Shown: positions 8,206 through 16,383 of the stretch, piece by piece
How positions within the stretch are numbered: the first letter of the stretch is position 1
Layout of the letters: each line of letters starts with the position of its first letter
The notes under the pieces: model-generated
The model's database searches: none
The model's input: the letters and a program-made list of their open reading frames with translations, nothing else
What the model was told of the DNA's origin: nothing
Position numbers and translations under genes: made by a program
Source of the DNA: a virus
Virus record (IMG/VR): IMGVR_UViG_3300013126_000012
Location: 62,001-126,000 of that record
Direction: 5' to 3' (one strand)
DNA: 64,000 nucleotides

Positions 8206-9930
8206 TTATGCTATATTACCTAAATTGTTCATAGCTTGACCTTTTCTAATTTGCAATCTAGATGCAATTTTATCTCCATCAAATACGTTGGTTACTTGAA
8301 ACGACATTCCTTGTAATGCGGTAGCTACTGCAGATGCAATTACTCCTGCATCTACACCGCCGCCGGTAGCTCCTCGTATATTTGGTGCTGCTAAAACATC
8401 ATCTCTACCATCCAATGTAAATGATCCGAATGGTCCGGATACTACGGTATTAGCTCCGCCGGCGGGAATAAATAAATCTTGTTTTTTCGTATTTCCTAAT
8501 GCTTCATCATAACCGTCTTTATCGCTGCCGGCCTTAAGTACATCATAGATTGCAGTAAATGATTTAACTACACTACCGGCGCCATATAAATACTTCATCA
8601 TATTGCTACTACCTATAGCCGTAACCAACTTTTCTGAAGCGCCGAATAATTTATCGCTAATTGCTGTAGCATTAGCAGCCAAATCATTTACTTGTTTTTG
8701 ATATGACTCTGCATTATAACCCGTTTTAGGGTCGAGTATCGCATCGGTAATTTGTTGTTGTGCCTTATCTTGTTGTTTTTCAAGTTCTGTTTGTTTAGAT
8801 TCTAATGCAATTGCCGTCTCTTGCAATGTTAATTCTCTATCAGTTATGTTGTTTGCCGTTTTATAATCAGCTATTAATTTTTTGTTAAGTTCGAGACGTT
8901 CTGCTTCTTCAGCTTTTGTATCTTCAGTAACTTGATTATTTAATTGCATCTGAGAATACATTGCTAATAAATCTGCTTTTTGCATTCCTAATGCTTCAGC
9001 TGCCGATTGCAATAAGTATGGATTTTTTGCAAACTGTTCGCCGTTATTTTTAACAAAATTCGAAATTTCTTCAGTTATTGCTAATGCATCTCCTTCTAAA
9101 CGAGCTTTTTGTATTGCAGCAATATTTAAGTTGTCCGCTCCAAGTATTTGAAGTTCAATTTCCTTACCAATTGCCGATTCAATATCTAACATCGAATCGC
9201 CAACAGTTAATACATCACTTAATGCTATACCTAATTTTTTAGTTTTAATTACAGCTTCTGCTAATTTTTCAGGCATACGACCAAAAGTTGCTGCAACTTC
9301 TGCATCAACGCCACCTAGGCCGTCAATTAAATCGGTATATACACCTTGATATTCAGATTCATATTTTTTTGCAATACTTAAAATAGCTGCTTCTGATTTT
9401 TGAAATCCATCAGCTGCAGTTTTACCCATCAATGCTTGGTTTTGGTAAAATTTATTAACAACGTCAGAAGCGATACCTAATTTATTTCTATATTGTTCCG
9501 TAGTTTTTGCTAATTTTCCGGTGAATGTATTTTCATTTTTGATACTAGCAATAAATGCAGCTCGCCCTGGTAATAATGAATTTAATTCTACTGCATAATC
9601 TTTTAACTTTTGAGCATTAACTCCGATTTTTTTTGCTAATGTATCAAATTGAAATCCGAGTTTAGCTGATGCGGCAGTTGAGGCGCTAAAGCCTTGACGT
9701 AATGCATCATTACGTTCTTCAAGTATATTTATCTTATCATATGCATCTTGAGCTTGTTTTGCTAAAAAACCAAATGCATTATCTCGTACTACATCTTGAT
9801 AGCCTTTTGTATATCCTTTGAAAAGGTTATTTAATGCAGATGCTGCATTTTCAAATTCACCCATACCTAATCTAGGTTGCCGTTTTAGGCGTTTAATAAG
9901 ATGTAATTGTTCATTTTGCATGATTGCCAT
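8206..9930 (-). CDS. Tail tape measure protein (gp29-like)
   Basis: A 574-residue protein, close to the length of T4 gp29. It is dominated by long amphipathic helices rich in Ala, Lys, Glu and Gln (about 20-440), then a Gly-rich segment (GGANTVVSGPFGSFTLDGRDDVLAAPN) and a short C-terminal domain (FQVTNVFDGDKIASRLQIRKGQ). The family sets tail length and is assembled on the baseplate hub. It directly follows the gp26/gp51 chaperone genes, the usual tape measure context. The late-promoter-like element ends exactly at the first ATG (9930), so the second in-frame ATG at 9921 may be the real start. The N-terminal peptide LKRQPRLG recurs in the protein at 47798-49087. Confidence 0.82.
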   Translation of the reverse strand: MAIMQNEQLHLIKRLKRQPRLGMGEFENAASALNNLFKGYTKGYQDVVRDNAFGFLAKQAQDAYDKINILEERNDALRQGFSASTAASAKLGFQFDTLAKKIGVNAQKLKDYAVELNSLLPGRAAFIASIKNENTFTGKLAKTTEQYRNKLGIASDVVNKFYQNQALMGKTAADGFQKSEAAILSIAKKYESEYQGVYTDLIDGLGGVDAEVAATFGRMPEKLAEAVIKTKKLGIALSDVLTVGDSMLDIESAIGKEIELQILGADNLNIAAIQKARLEGDALAITEEISNFVKNNGEQFAKNPYLLQSAAEALGMQKADLLAMYSQMQLNNQVTEDTKAEEAERLELNKKLIADYKTANNITDRELTLQETAIALESKQTELEKQQDKAQQQITDAILDPKTGYNAESYQKQVNDLAANATAISDKLFGASEKLVTAIGSSNMMKYLYGAGSVVKSFTAIYDVLKAGSDKDGYDEALGNTKKQDLFIPAGGANTVVSGPFGSFTLDGRDDVLAAPNIRGATGGGVDAGVIASAVATALQGMSFQVTNVFDGDKIASRLQIRKGQAMNNLGNIA

Positions 9931-9944
9931 TTTTATATAAATAT
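9931..9944 (-). promoter_or_regulatory. Late-promoter-like element abutting a start codon
   Basis: Coding strand ATATTTATATAAAA runs straight into the tape measure ATG at 9930 with no gap. It also overlaps the stop codon of the gp51-like frame at 9944. A message starting at its end would be leaderless, or would use the ATG at 9921. Confidence 0.5.
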
Positions 9945-10357
9945 CATAATGGCGATTTTACGACCTTTCGTTTTCTACGAGCGTCAGCCATTGATTGTTG
10001 TTGCGATTTGCGTTGCTCTTCTTCAGCTATCATTTTTTCAATTCTACGAATCCAATAGCGTCTTAAATAAACTGGCATAGTATACAAAGTATTCCAGTCC
10101 CATCGGCCAGCACCATACCATAACATGTTAAATAAAGAATCGTGAAATTTTACTCGATCTTGTGGTTTAAAACCAAAAAAAGTCTGCTCCAATCGGAAAC
10201 CCGGAGATGAAGGTGCTCCCATCTTCACCTTCAAATTCATATCGCATAAGTAAATCTGGCATATTGTTTGCAATAAAATCTCGAAACTTTTTAGAATCTT
10301 TAGCAAAGAATTTATATCGAATAAATTCTTGAATCTCTGCTGTATTTCTTGATTCAT
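9944..10357 (-). CDS. gp51-like tail assembly chaperone domain, probably made by +1 frameshift
   Basis: The open frame spans 9944-10357, but only the part below about 10181 looks like real protein. That part has the sequence FFGFKPQDRVKFHDSLFNML followed by WYGAGRWDWNTLYTMPVYLR, a pattern I recognise from T4-type gp51 baseplate hub catalysts. The first 60 residues, which lie opposite the gp26-like frame, read like an out-of-frame translation. The ATG at 10357 has no Shine-Dalgarno sequence. The simplest reading is that the domain is attached to gp26 by a +1 slip at the T7 run at 10175-10181. The alternative is independent initiation inside gp26. Confidence 0.7.
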   Translation of the reverse strand: MNQEIQQRFKNLFDINSLLKILKSFEILLQTICQIYLCDMNLKVKMGAPSSPGFRLEQTFFGFKPQDRVKFHDSLFNMLWYGAGRWDWNTLYTMPVYLRRYWIRRIEKMIAEEEQRKSQQQSMADARRKRKVVKSPL

Positions 10358-10928
10358 TAACTTGCGTAATGCTTCGTTCTAAAAATTCTGATGTTTTTAA
10401 GTTAGTATCATCGCCCGCAGATAAAAATTTAAATTTTAGTTTAGTACCATCTGGTAATGCATAATCAAATTCTCCATTGTCATCTGATTGTAATTTAAAT
10501 TCGCCTGAATCTAATTTTGATAAATCTACAACCCGTTTTAATTCATTACGCGTTTTTGGGTCTCGAACTACAACATCATATTCTTTACCATAACTTAAAA
10601 TTCTTGCAGCAATGATTAATCCATTTTTATCTAAACGAGAAACCGTTGCATATTCTACGGGAGTTACAATCAAAGCTTCTAGCAATTTATCCAACACAAC
10701 ACCTTGTTCAAAATATGATGGATTTGTTAAAATATCTTCATCATATGCAGTCATATATCGCATTTCTATAGTACCACTCCGGAGCGGATGATCTTTAGGA
10801 TATACCATTCCGCGACTTAGCAACGGAATTATTTCGCTAGGTATATTGTTGCGTTTTTCTTGTTCGTATCGACGTTTTGCAAGTTGAATTAAATCTTGAT
10901 TTGTAACTCGATCTGTCATATTACTCAT
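10167..10928 (-). CDS. gp26-like baseplate hub/tail assembly chaperone
   Basis: A 253-residue protein. The segment LLSRGMVYPKDHPLRSGTIE followed by MRYMTAYDEDILTNPSYFEQGVVLDKLLEAL (described here in parts) is typical of gp26-type proteins of T4-like phages. C-terminal helices follow. In T4, genes 26 and 51 are adjacent and their products help to build the hub and tape measure complex. The zero-frame product ends in ADFFWF at a TAA directly after a heptameric T run, consistent with a frameshift into the gp51-like frame. The start is supported by AGGAG 9 bases before the ATG and by a late-promoter-like element 22 bases upstream. Confidence 0.85.
   Translation of the reverse strand: MSNMTDRVTNQDLIQLAKRRYEQEKRNNIPSEIIPLLSRGMVYPKDHPLRSGTIEMRYMTAYDEDILTNPSYFEQGVVLDKLLEALIVTPVEYATVSRLDKNGLIIAARILSYGKEYDVVVRDPKTRNELKRVVDLSKLDSGEFKLQSDDNGEFDYALPDGTKLKFKFLSAGDDTNLKTSEFLERSITQVNESRNTAEIQEFIRYKFFAKDSKKFRDFIANNMPDLLMRYEFEGEDGSTFISGFPIGADFFWF
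10170..10184 (-). other. Probable programmed +1 frameshift site
   Basis: Coding strand reads GAC TTT TTT TGG TTT TAA in the gp26 frame. Slippage of the second TTT codon by one base onto the next TTT keeps full pairing and moves the ribosome to GGT TTT AAA in the gp51-like frame, two codons before the zero-frame stop. The new frame is offset by +1 (equivalently -2). A -1 slip would not reach it. Confidence 0.65.
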
Positions 10929-10950
10929 TTGTATTTCTCCTATAACTTAA

Positions 10951-10964
10951 TTTATTATAAATAT
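10951..10964 (-). promoter_or_regulatory. Late-promoter-like element next to a perfect palindrome
   Basis: Coding strand ATATTTATAATAAA lies 22 bases before the gp26-like ATG, with AGGAG between. The 12-base palindrome ATGTTCGAACAT at 10963-10974 overlaps its upstream edge and could be a protein-binding site. Confidence 0.55.
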
Positions 10965-10975
10965 GTTCGAACATG

Positions 10976-10998
10976 AAAAATGGGGGCAAAAGCCCCCA
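10976..10998 (-). terminator. Intrinsic terminator after the tail tube gene
   Basis: Coding strand forms the hairpin TGGGGGC-TTTT-GCCCCCA (10998 to 10981) followed by TTTTT, just after the tail tube stop at 11012 and before the next promoter-like element. The all-GC core makes it the strongest terminator in the window. Confidence 0.9.
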
Positions 10999-11011
10999 AA
11001 TCACATAGATA

Positions 11012-11527
11012 TTAATATTGAAAGATTGCGTAATCGTATTTCAATGTTAACTGTACAGTCATTGCCTCTTCTGTTCCCCAATCCATATCACCAAATGTTG
11101 CTTCGTTGATAAATGTACCCTTCAATGTCCAGTTTTCAATCTTTTCACCTAATGAACTTAAAACATAAAATTGAACATCTCGTTTGTAGTCTGCAGAATA
11201 TCCATCTCGACCTGTTAATGATTCGTGATGCAAACGAACCCAATCCATAACTGCTTGAGCGCCAACTTTTTCAATTGGATCATACAAAGTTATTGTTATA
11301 TCATTCCATCTAGATTTTCCTTTAACTTTTCGGTCAATGTTAATGTGATCTAATACAATCTCACCATTTGTTATGCCCGGACGAGCTGAAGCTTTTACGA
11401 CGTATGATGGGATATTTGTACCAGCTAATTGCATAATAAATCGATTAGCATATTTCGGTTCCCAAGAAAACGCACTACCAAATAAATCGTTTTGACTAAT
11501 ACTAGGTAAAGTTGGTGTTAATGCCAT
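11012..11527 (-). CDS. Tail tube protein (gp19-like)
   Basis: A 171-residue protein of the length expected for T4 gp19. It has the usual tube-protein layout: an N-terminal loop (FGSAFSWEPKYANRFIMQL), a central WNDITITLYDPI strand pair, and a C-terminal TFGDMDWGTEEAMTVQLTLKYDYA strand ending the chain. It would polymerise into the inner tail tube inside the sheath. It sits alone between two strong terminators with its own promoter-like element 19 bases upstream and AAAGGA before the ATG, consistent with very high, independent late expression. Confidence 0.93.
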   Translation of the reverse strand: MALTPTLPSISQNDLFGSAFSWEPKYANRFIMQLAGTNIPSYVVKASARPGITNGEIVLDHINIDRKVKGKSRWNDITITLYDPIEKVGAQAVMDWVRLHHESLTGRDGYSADYKRDVQFYVLSSLGEKIENWTLKGTFINEATFGDMDWGTEEAMTVQLTLKYDYAIFQY

Positions 11528-11546
11528 TTTATTTTCCTTTGATTTG

Positions 11547-11560
11547 TTTTATATAAATAT
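11547..11560 (-). promoter_or_regulatory. Late-promoter-like element of the tail tube gene
   Basis: Coding strand ATATTTATATAAAA, 19 bases before the ATG at 11527. It lies between the sheath terminator and an AAAGGA ribosome binding site. CTTTG upstream and CAAAG downstream could form a weak 5-bp stem with the element in its loop. Confidence 0.6.
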
Positions 11561-11570
11561 CAGCAAAGTA

Positions 11571-11599
11571 AAAAAGGTAGAACCGAAGTCCTACCTTTC
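11571..11599 (-). terminator. Intrinsic terminator with UUCG loop after the sheath gene
   Basis: Coding strand AAAGGTAGGAC-TTCG-GTTCTACCTTT forms a stem of 8 bp or more capped by the very stable C(UUCG)G tetraloop and followed by TTTTTA. It lies between the sheath stop at 11617 and the tail tube promoter. Confidence 0.9.
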
Positions 11600-11616
11600 T
11601 TTTAAGTTAGTTTAAA

Positions 11617-14082
11617 CTATTCCGGGAAAGCTGCGCCCGTAGGTTGAATATTGAAATCCAATATAATGAATTCAGCCGTTCTAGTTGGTTGAAGAAGCAA
11701 TTGACCGTATAAGATGTTTTGATCAACCAAATCCGGTGTATTATTTGATTCATCCATAATAACACGGAATGCATTTAATCCTTGACGATTTTTTACATCA
11801 TCTAAATATGGATTAACGATACTTAAGAATCTTAATCGAGTTGCATCATTGTTTGGTTCAAATACCAAGTAACGAGTTGAAGATGCAATAAACTTCTTAA
11901 CTTCAATCAATAATCGACGCACATTGACTCGGTCTAACGCACTTGGAGTTGATTGTAGAGTCTTTTGCCCCCAAATAACTACGCCCTCATTAGGGAAGTT
12001 TGCAATAGGATTAACGCGCGCTGCATATAATGTATCTCTATCTGATTGAGTCAATCTTTTATATGTATCTGTTACAGAACTTAATCCTCCGCGGTTTAAA
12101 CCTGCCGGAGCATACCATGGAGCAGAAATTTGATCGGTAAATGCTAATACTCCTGGTACTACCGTTGATGGCGGAACCCATAATGGAGCATTAGTTGATG
12201 GATTTACAATACGCACCCATGGCCAATATGTTGACGTATAATTGCTATTGATTGTGGTAACTTGATTGGTAACCGTTGTAATATTATCAGTTAATGCATT
12301 CGAATCCATTACATAGAATGTATCTTGACGATTCTCAGCCAGTAAACGAGCTAATGATGTTACTGCAGAGTGAAGGCTATCAACGATACCCGGCGTAATC
12401 AATAAATTCATATCATAATAATCAGTATTTCCTAACAATGAAAATGCTTTATTATATGCAATTGTACCAGTGCTTGTTGAATTTGAACAATTGAAGCCGA
12501 ATGTATTTGCTGCTGTAATATACTGCCCTGAATATTTTTTCAGGTTTGGCTTAGCTCCATCGAAACCACCTTGCATTGGAACAATAAATTTGCGCGTTGT
12601 TAATGCAATATTTGTTGCAAATGTTGATCCAGTTAATGCACCTTCTAATGAAGCAGAATATGGTGCGGTTGCTGTAGGAAACCCTGCTGCCCCATCTTGA
12701 TTTACGCTACCTAAATAAAAATCAGCATTGCTTCCGGTGTTTGATCCCGAAGTTGGAGTTGCTGATAAATAATTCAAGTTATTAACATTGCTAAAGTTAT
12801 ATCCGAAATATGTATTTGAATTGAAACCCGTTGCGGATACTTGTGAACTAATCGTTGCTGTTGAAACTAAATTCAATGAACCGGAGGCCATAGGAATTGT
12901 TGATAATAATGCACGATAACCGAAAGGAATCAATGTTTTATCATTTGTTCTATTTGCAACACCATCAGATACTTCTACTCGAATATAATTTGATTGATTT
13001 GGATAATCTCCATATACTGTTAATACGCCATCATTATCTACGGTTTGATAACGATCGCCAATCACTCTAGCAATATATCTAGATGAATTTGGATTTAAGT
13101 TAACATTAGTAAATGCTTCTACTGCTGGAGATAAATCAGTATCGGTACGTAATCCGTAAACTGAATTTGGAATATTTGTTGTATTTACTCGTCGTACTTC
13201 TACTGTAAACGTACCATAACCATTTGGATCAGCTACTTCTGTAGCAGTACGAATATCTTTAATACCTATCTTAACATCGTAGTTAACAGCAGTACCTTGT
13301 GATATTGAATGGAATCGCAATAAATCTTTTGCAATTGCGCCAACTTTTTGCGACGTAATCCATGGCGTTGCTGCGGTTTGAAAGTCTTGTACAAATTCAT
13401 AATTTGAAAATTTGAAAAGCTCCATGGTTACATCACCTAAATTTGCAAATTGCGAATAGGCTGTTGGATTTTCATATTGCACATATACTGGATAATCAGT
13501 CGACTTTGGTGATTGACCAAATCGTTTTACAAGATAATCATTGCTTGTTGCAACAATTGATGACGAAATTGCAACAGCTTGAGATACTAAGAATGATCCA
13601 TTAAATCCAATTGCCGAATCTGATGCAGCGGAGAATGAACCTGAAACTTTGATTGCAAATGAACCAGATCCACCATCTAGCAATACCGATTCATTAAATA
13701 CATTGGTTGCTCCGTCAGTTGTTACTGCTTGTACTGGGTGTAATACGTGTGTTACAACTTGGGTTGAACCAGATTTTGCAATAATTGCTAAAGCGCCATT
13801 AGTTAATTTATATCCATCTTCATAAAGCAATCGTGTTACAGTAATTACATTTCCGCCATTTGCTAAATAGTTTTGAACTACATATGGTAAATATGAATCA
13901 TCTGTATATGTTCCAAATACTTGTTGGAACTGAAAGAACGATGTGATTTGTGTTGGAACTAAAGCAGGTCCTTTTACTGTTGGTCCTATGATTGCTGCTC
14001 CAATTTGTGATATTCCTCCGGCGAGAAACGATTGATCTACTTCATTCGTAAATACCCCCGCAGAAATTAAATTTTGTGCCAT
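11617..14082 (-). CDS. Tail sheath protein (gp18-like)
   Basis: An 821-residue protein. The N-terminus (SAGVFTNEVDQSFLAGGISQ, then GAAIIGPTVKGPALVPTQIT) and C-terminus (NVRRLLIEVKKFIASSTRYL, then FEPNNDATRLRF) are the classic contractile sheath signatures. The last 60 residues, ending in DFNIQPTGAAFPE, form the conserved handshake region. The middle is long and beta-rich, which makes it larger than T4 gp18 and suggests an extra surface domain. It is flanked by its own promoter-like element (20 bases upstream, AGGAG ribosome binding site) and a UUCG terminator, so it is probably a single-gene late unit. Confidence 0.95.
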   Translation of the reverse strand: MAQNLISAGVFTNEVDQSFLAGGISQIGAAIIGPTVKGPALVPTQITSFFQFQQVFGTYTDDSYLPYVVQNYLANGGNVITVTRLLYEDGYKLTNGALAIIAKSGSTQVVTHVLHPVQAVTTDGATNVFNESVLLDGGSGSFAIKVSGSFSAASDSAIGFNGSFLVSQAVAISSSIVATSNDYLVKRFGQSPKSTDYPVYVQYENPTAYSQFANLGDVTMELFKFSNYEFVQDFQTAATPWITSQKVGAIAKDLLRFHSISQGTAVNYDVKIGIKDIRTATEVADPNGYGTFTVEVRRVNTTNIPNSVYGLRTDTDLSPAVEAFTNVNLNPNSSRYIARVIGDRYQTVDNDGVLTVYGDYPNQSNYIRVEVSDGVANRTNDKTLIPFGYRALLSTIPMASGSLNLVSTATISSQVSATGFNSNTYFGYNFSNVNNLNYLSATPTSGSNTGSNADFYLGSVNQDGAAGFPTATAPYSASLEGALTGSTFATNIALTTRKFIVPMQGGFDGAKPNLKKYSGQYITAANTFGFNCSNSTSTGTIAYNKAFSLLGNTDYYDMNLLITPGIVDSLHSAVTSLARLLAENRQDTFYVMDSNALTDNITTVTNQVTTINSNYTSTYWPWVRIVNPSTNAPLWVPPSTVVPGVLAFTDQISAPWYAPAGLNRGGLSSVTDTYKRLTQSDRDTLYAARVNPIANFPNEGVVIWGQKTLQSTPSALDRVNVRRLLIEVKKFIASSTRYLVFEPNNDATRLRFLSIVNPYLDDVKNRQGLNAFRVIMDESNNTPDLVDQNILYGQLLLQPTRTAEFIILDFNIQPTGAAFPE

Positions 14083-14102
14083 TACATTACTCCTATGATT
14101 TT

Positions 14103-14116
14103 TTTATTATAAATAT
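14103..14116 (-). promoter_or_regulatory. Late-promoter-like element of the sheath gene
   Basis: Coding strand ATATTTATAATAAA, 20 bases before the ATG at 14082, with AGGAG seven bases before that ATG. Confidence 0.6.
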
Positions 14117-14120
14117 ATTG

Positions 14121-14402
14121 TTATTTATTCAAACCTTCTTCTGAAGTGAATGTTCCGTCGGCAATATTTATTTGACCATCACCATATCGTTTGCGCATCT
14201 TGTCAAGTAATTCTGATTCTTGTTTACGCAATGATTCGAATGCTGCGAAACAACGTTGCTGTTCTTGTTTTAAAAATTCAACGCGTTGTTCTAATGCTAA
14301 TTGTTCCATATGCAACGATCCCATTGTGTTTGAATTTGTAGCAAATTCATCTCGCAATGATTGAATTTCATCTAAATGTTCTTTATCTAATTTTCGAGTC
14401 AT
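14121..14402 (-). CDS. Small coiled-coil protein, 93 aa
   Basis: Not recognised by function. Residues about 3-70 form one continuous Glu/Leu/Arg/Gln-rich coiled coil, followed by GDGQINIADGTFTSEEGLNK, a short beta-like tail. There is no membrane segment. AAAAGG lies eight bases before the ATG at 14402. It sits between the fibre genes and the sheath. A fibre chaperone or small tail accessory protein is possible, but nothing in the sequence decides this. Confidence 0.75.
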   Translation of the reverse strand: MTRKLDKEHLDEIQSLRDEFATNSNTMGSLHMEQLALEQRVEFLKQEQQRCFAAFESLRKQESELLDKMRKRYGDGQINIADGTFTSEEGLNK

Positions 14403-14440
14403 AATAACCTTTTCTTGATATTATAATGAAAATGTTTGAA

Positions 14441-14488
14441 TTATCCAAGCATTTCGAGTTTACTTATGTCAACCGGATCCGCCTTCAT
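14441..14488 (-). CDS. Very small ORF, 15 aa, coupled
   Basis: The ATG at 14488 overlaps the stop of the 26-codon ORF (CAATGAAG), giving MKADPVDISKLEMLG and TAA. It is too short to judge on its own. The stop-start overlap suggests reinitiation, but it could be chance, or it could be the continuation of the upstream ORF after a frameshift. Confidence 0.25.
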   Translation of the reverse strand: MKADPVDISKLEMLG

Positions 14489-14565
14489 TGTATAATTATA
14501 GATGTTGCTGTTACTCCCGCAATGTTGGTAATGTTTTCTACTGGTACACCTGATTTATTTGCCAT
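14485..14565 (-). CDS. Small ORF, 26 aa, coupled to the fibre gene
   Basis: The coding strand reads TAA-C-ATG from the end of the 579-residue fibre gene into this ORF, MANKSGVPVENITNIAGVTA and TSIIIQ. The GVPVENITNIAGVTA segment looks like the short repeats seen in tail-fibre tails of aquatic phages, which argues that this stretch is or was protein coding. It may be the start of a longer fibre or fibre-tip gene that has been shortened by frameshift. It fills most of the 164-base gap between the genes at 14402 and 14567. Confidence 0.4.
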   Translation of the reverse strand: MANKSGVPVENITNIAGVTATSIIIQ

Positions 14566-14566
14566 G

Positions 14567-16306
14567 TTATATTTCTGTCCAATCATTAGATGGTCTAAAT
14601 TTCATAATCCATTCATCTGCTCCGCCACTATTCCAATAACAGTGTCCTACAATTCTAACATATCCTGATGCAGGTACGGTCGTGTCCATTGTGGTTCCAG
14701 AACCTGATTTGATGTATATTGGAAGGCCGTAACCTGCACTATCGACTATAGGATATGACCCTCCAATCGTTGACACTACTACATCACCTTCTATTATAAC
14801 AGAACCAGTTTGTGAAAATATGTTTTTAGCTATTCCTAGCATTTTTGTTGAAGAGTCTGTAGTTTGATCTACTTGATACCATTGACCGTCTGTGTTTAAA
14901 TAAACCAAATCATTATCGACAACATTTACATCAAAATACGACTCCCCTAGAATTTGTCCAGCATAGTTGTTAAATCCAAACAAAGTGACTCGCGTAGCTT
15001 CACTAACGTTTTGTTGATTGTACAAATATGTTTCATATGTTCCCGAAAAACCTCCCCAACCCAATGCATCTACACCAGCTGCATTTAATAATGTTCTATT
15101 TCCAAAATCTATACTAGCGCTAGCACCCTGGAATGGTGATCCATATAATTTGCGTTCATAGTTTATATCATCTACTTTGATAGCATCATATGGACCTACG
15201 TCAGGAGTAAATGGTGGAAAACCTGGAATTAAATCTCCTCGTACAATGAATGACCCAGATTCTATAATTACACCTGATTGCCAATTAAGTACCGGGTATT
15301 CACTACCGTTTTTAAGTTGTCGAGTACCCCAATCTATAGAAGTTCTAATTCCGGTAGAATCGACAGTCCATCGATTTTGCCAATTTACTGAATCATTCGA
15401 ACCCGTATCTCGTAATAATCCATCGCCCCAATCAACTGTGTAATCGCTGGAGCCGTTGTCAAATTTGAGTTGTCGGGTATTCCAATCAACGGATTGCGAT
15501 GCATTTGCATCATACATGCTTCGTAAAACACCCCACCGTACTGAAAAATTTCCATCGGAATCAAACAATGTTCTGCTATCCCAATTCACAGAATCTTCAG
15601 TACTACCAGGCATAGGACCAGAACCAATCAATATTTTATTGGTACCATCGATGCTGTCTAAAACACTAAATGATCCAGTTACTCCCAATGAGCCGCTAAT
15701 TTGCGCATCACCGGTAAATGGAAATGGGTTTCCGCCGGGCGCCCATGATGCCGATGTTGCAAACGATGCGGTGCCTGTGAATGTTGCGTTTTGCCAATCT
15801 AATATAATATTGCCATTGTTATCTGTTAACTGCCGCGAATTCCAATCAACGGCAATTTCATCAGCAGTTGGTATTGGTCCAGGGCCATAAAGATATCTAT
15901 TTTCCCAATCTACATAAGTTACCCCTGACGAATTTGCTAAAGTGCGTTGTTCCCAATCAACACTTGGAGTTGCTGCACCATCGGACAATGTTCTACCATC
16001 AGCATCAATGCTGCTAGTACCCATTACATCGTATATGGTTCTAGAAAAATCACTAATTGATATAGCAGGAACATAATTTGCTCCATCAAATGTTTGTGTA
16101 CTAAATGAACCAGTTACTCCTAATGAGCCTGTAATCTCCGCACTTCCGGAGTATGGAAATGCAGGTGTACTTGGAGCATATGACGCAGATAAAGCTTGTG
16201 TTGCGTATGATGCAGTACCTAATAAACTTCCAGTTATGCTTGGAGCATACAATGAATTTAACGTGGCATCAGAGCCAGACGTTATGATCTTTTTCCATGA
16301 CGGCAT
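14567..16306 (-). CDS. Tail fibre protein with tandem VDW-R repeats
   Basis: A 579-residue fibre-like protein. It opens with MPSWKKIITSGSDATLNSLY and a GSLLGTASYATQALSASYA module shared with other proteins here. Residues about 95-400 hold roughly a dozen short repeats of the form (S/A)(V/I)(D/N)W..R.L.(D/N)..G, probably a repeating beta structure along a fibre shaft. The C-terminal 150 residues (YINQQNVSE..., INLVYLNTDGQWYQVDQTTD-like strands, VIEGDVVVSTIGG) form a separate domain that might be the tip. It precedes sheath transcriptionally and follows another fibre gene. The start is backed by AAAAGGAAAACG before the ATG and a promoter-like element 77 bases upstream. Confidence 0.82.
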   Translation of the reverse strand: MPSWKKIITSGSDATLNSLYAPSITGSLLGTASYATQALSASYAPSTPAFPYSGSAEITGSLGVTGSFSTQTFDGANYVPAISISDFSRTIYDVMGTSSIDADGRTLSDGAATPSVDWEQRTLANSSGVTYVDWENRYLYGPGPIPTADEIAVDWNSRQLTDNNGNIILDWQNATFTGTASFATSASWAPGGNPFPFTGDAQISGSLGVTGSFSVLDSIDGTNKILIGSGPMPGSTEDSVNWDSRTLFDSDGNFSVRWGVLRSMYDANASQSVDWNTRQLKFDNGSSDYTVDWGDGLLRDTGSNDSVNWQNRWTVDSTGIRTSIDWGTRQLKNGSEYPVLNWQSGVIIESGSFIVRGDLIPGFPPFTPDVGPYDAIKVDDINYERKLYGSPFQGASASIDFGNRTLLNAAGVDALGWGGFSGTYETYLYNQQNVSEATRVTLFGFNNYAGQILGESYFDVNVVDNDLVYLNTDGQWYQVDQTTDSSTKMLGIAKNIFSQTGSVIIEGDVVVSTIGGSYPIVDSAGYGLPIYIKSGSGTTMDTTVPASGYVRIVGHCYWNSGGADEWIMKFRPSNDWTEI

Positions 16307-16383
16307 ATCGTTTTCCTTTTGTGCTGCGGTTGGTTACATACACTTATGCCGTGCGTGTGCCCACTTCCTTGCGGCCTACAACA
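16307..16383 (-). promoter_or_regulatory. GC-richer 5' leader of the fibre gene
   Basis: This leader separates the promoter-like element at 16384-16397 from the fibre ATG. It is clearly richer in G and C than any other gap in the window (GGCCGCAAGGAAGTGGGCAC and CGCACGGC on the coding strand) and is the second longest leader. No ORF or strong simple hairpin is evident by eye. It ends in AAAAGGAAAACG, a good ribosome binding site. Confidence 0.4.

Noticed and set aside
10184-10357. Upstream part of the second frame in the gp26 gene as an independent gene start
   Set aside because: No ribosome binding site, poor protein-like composition, and the conserved domain starts only at the T run.
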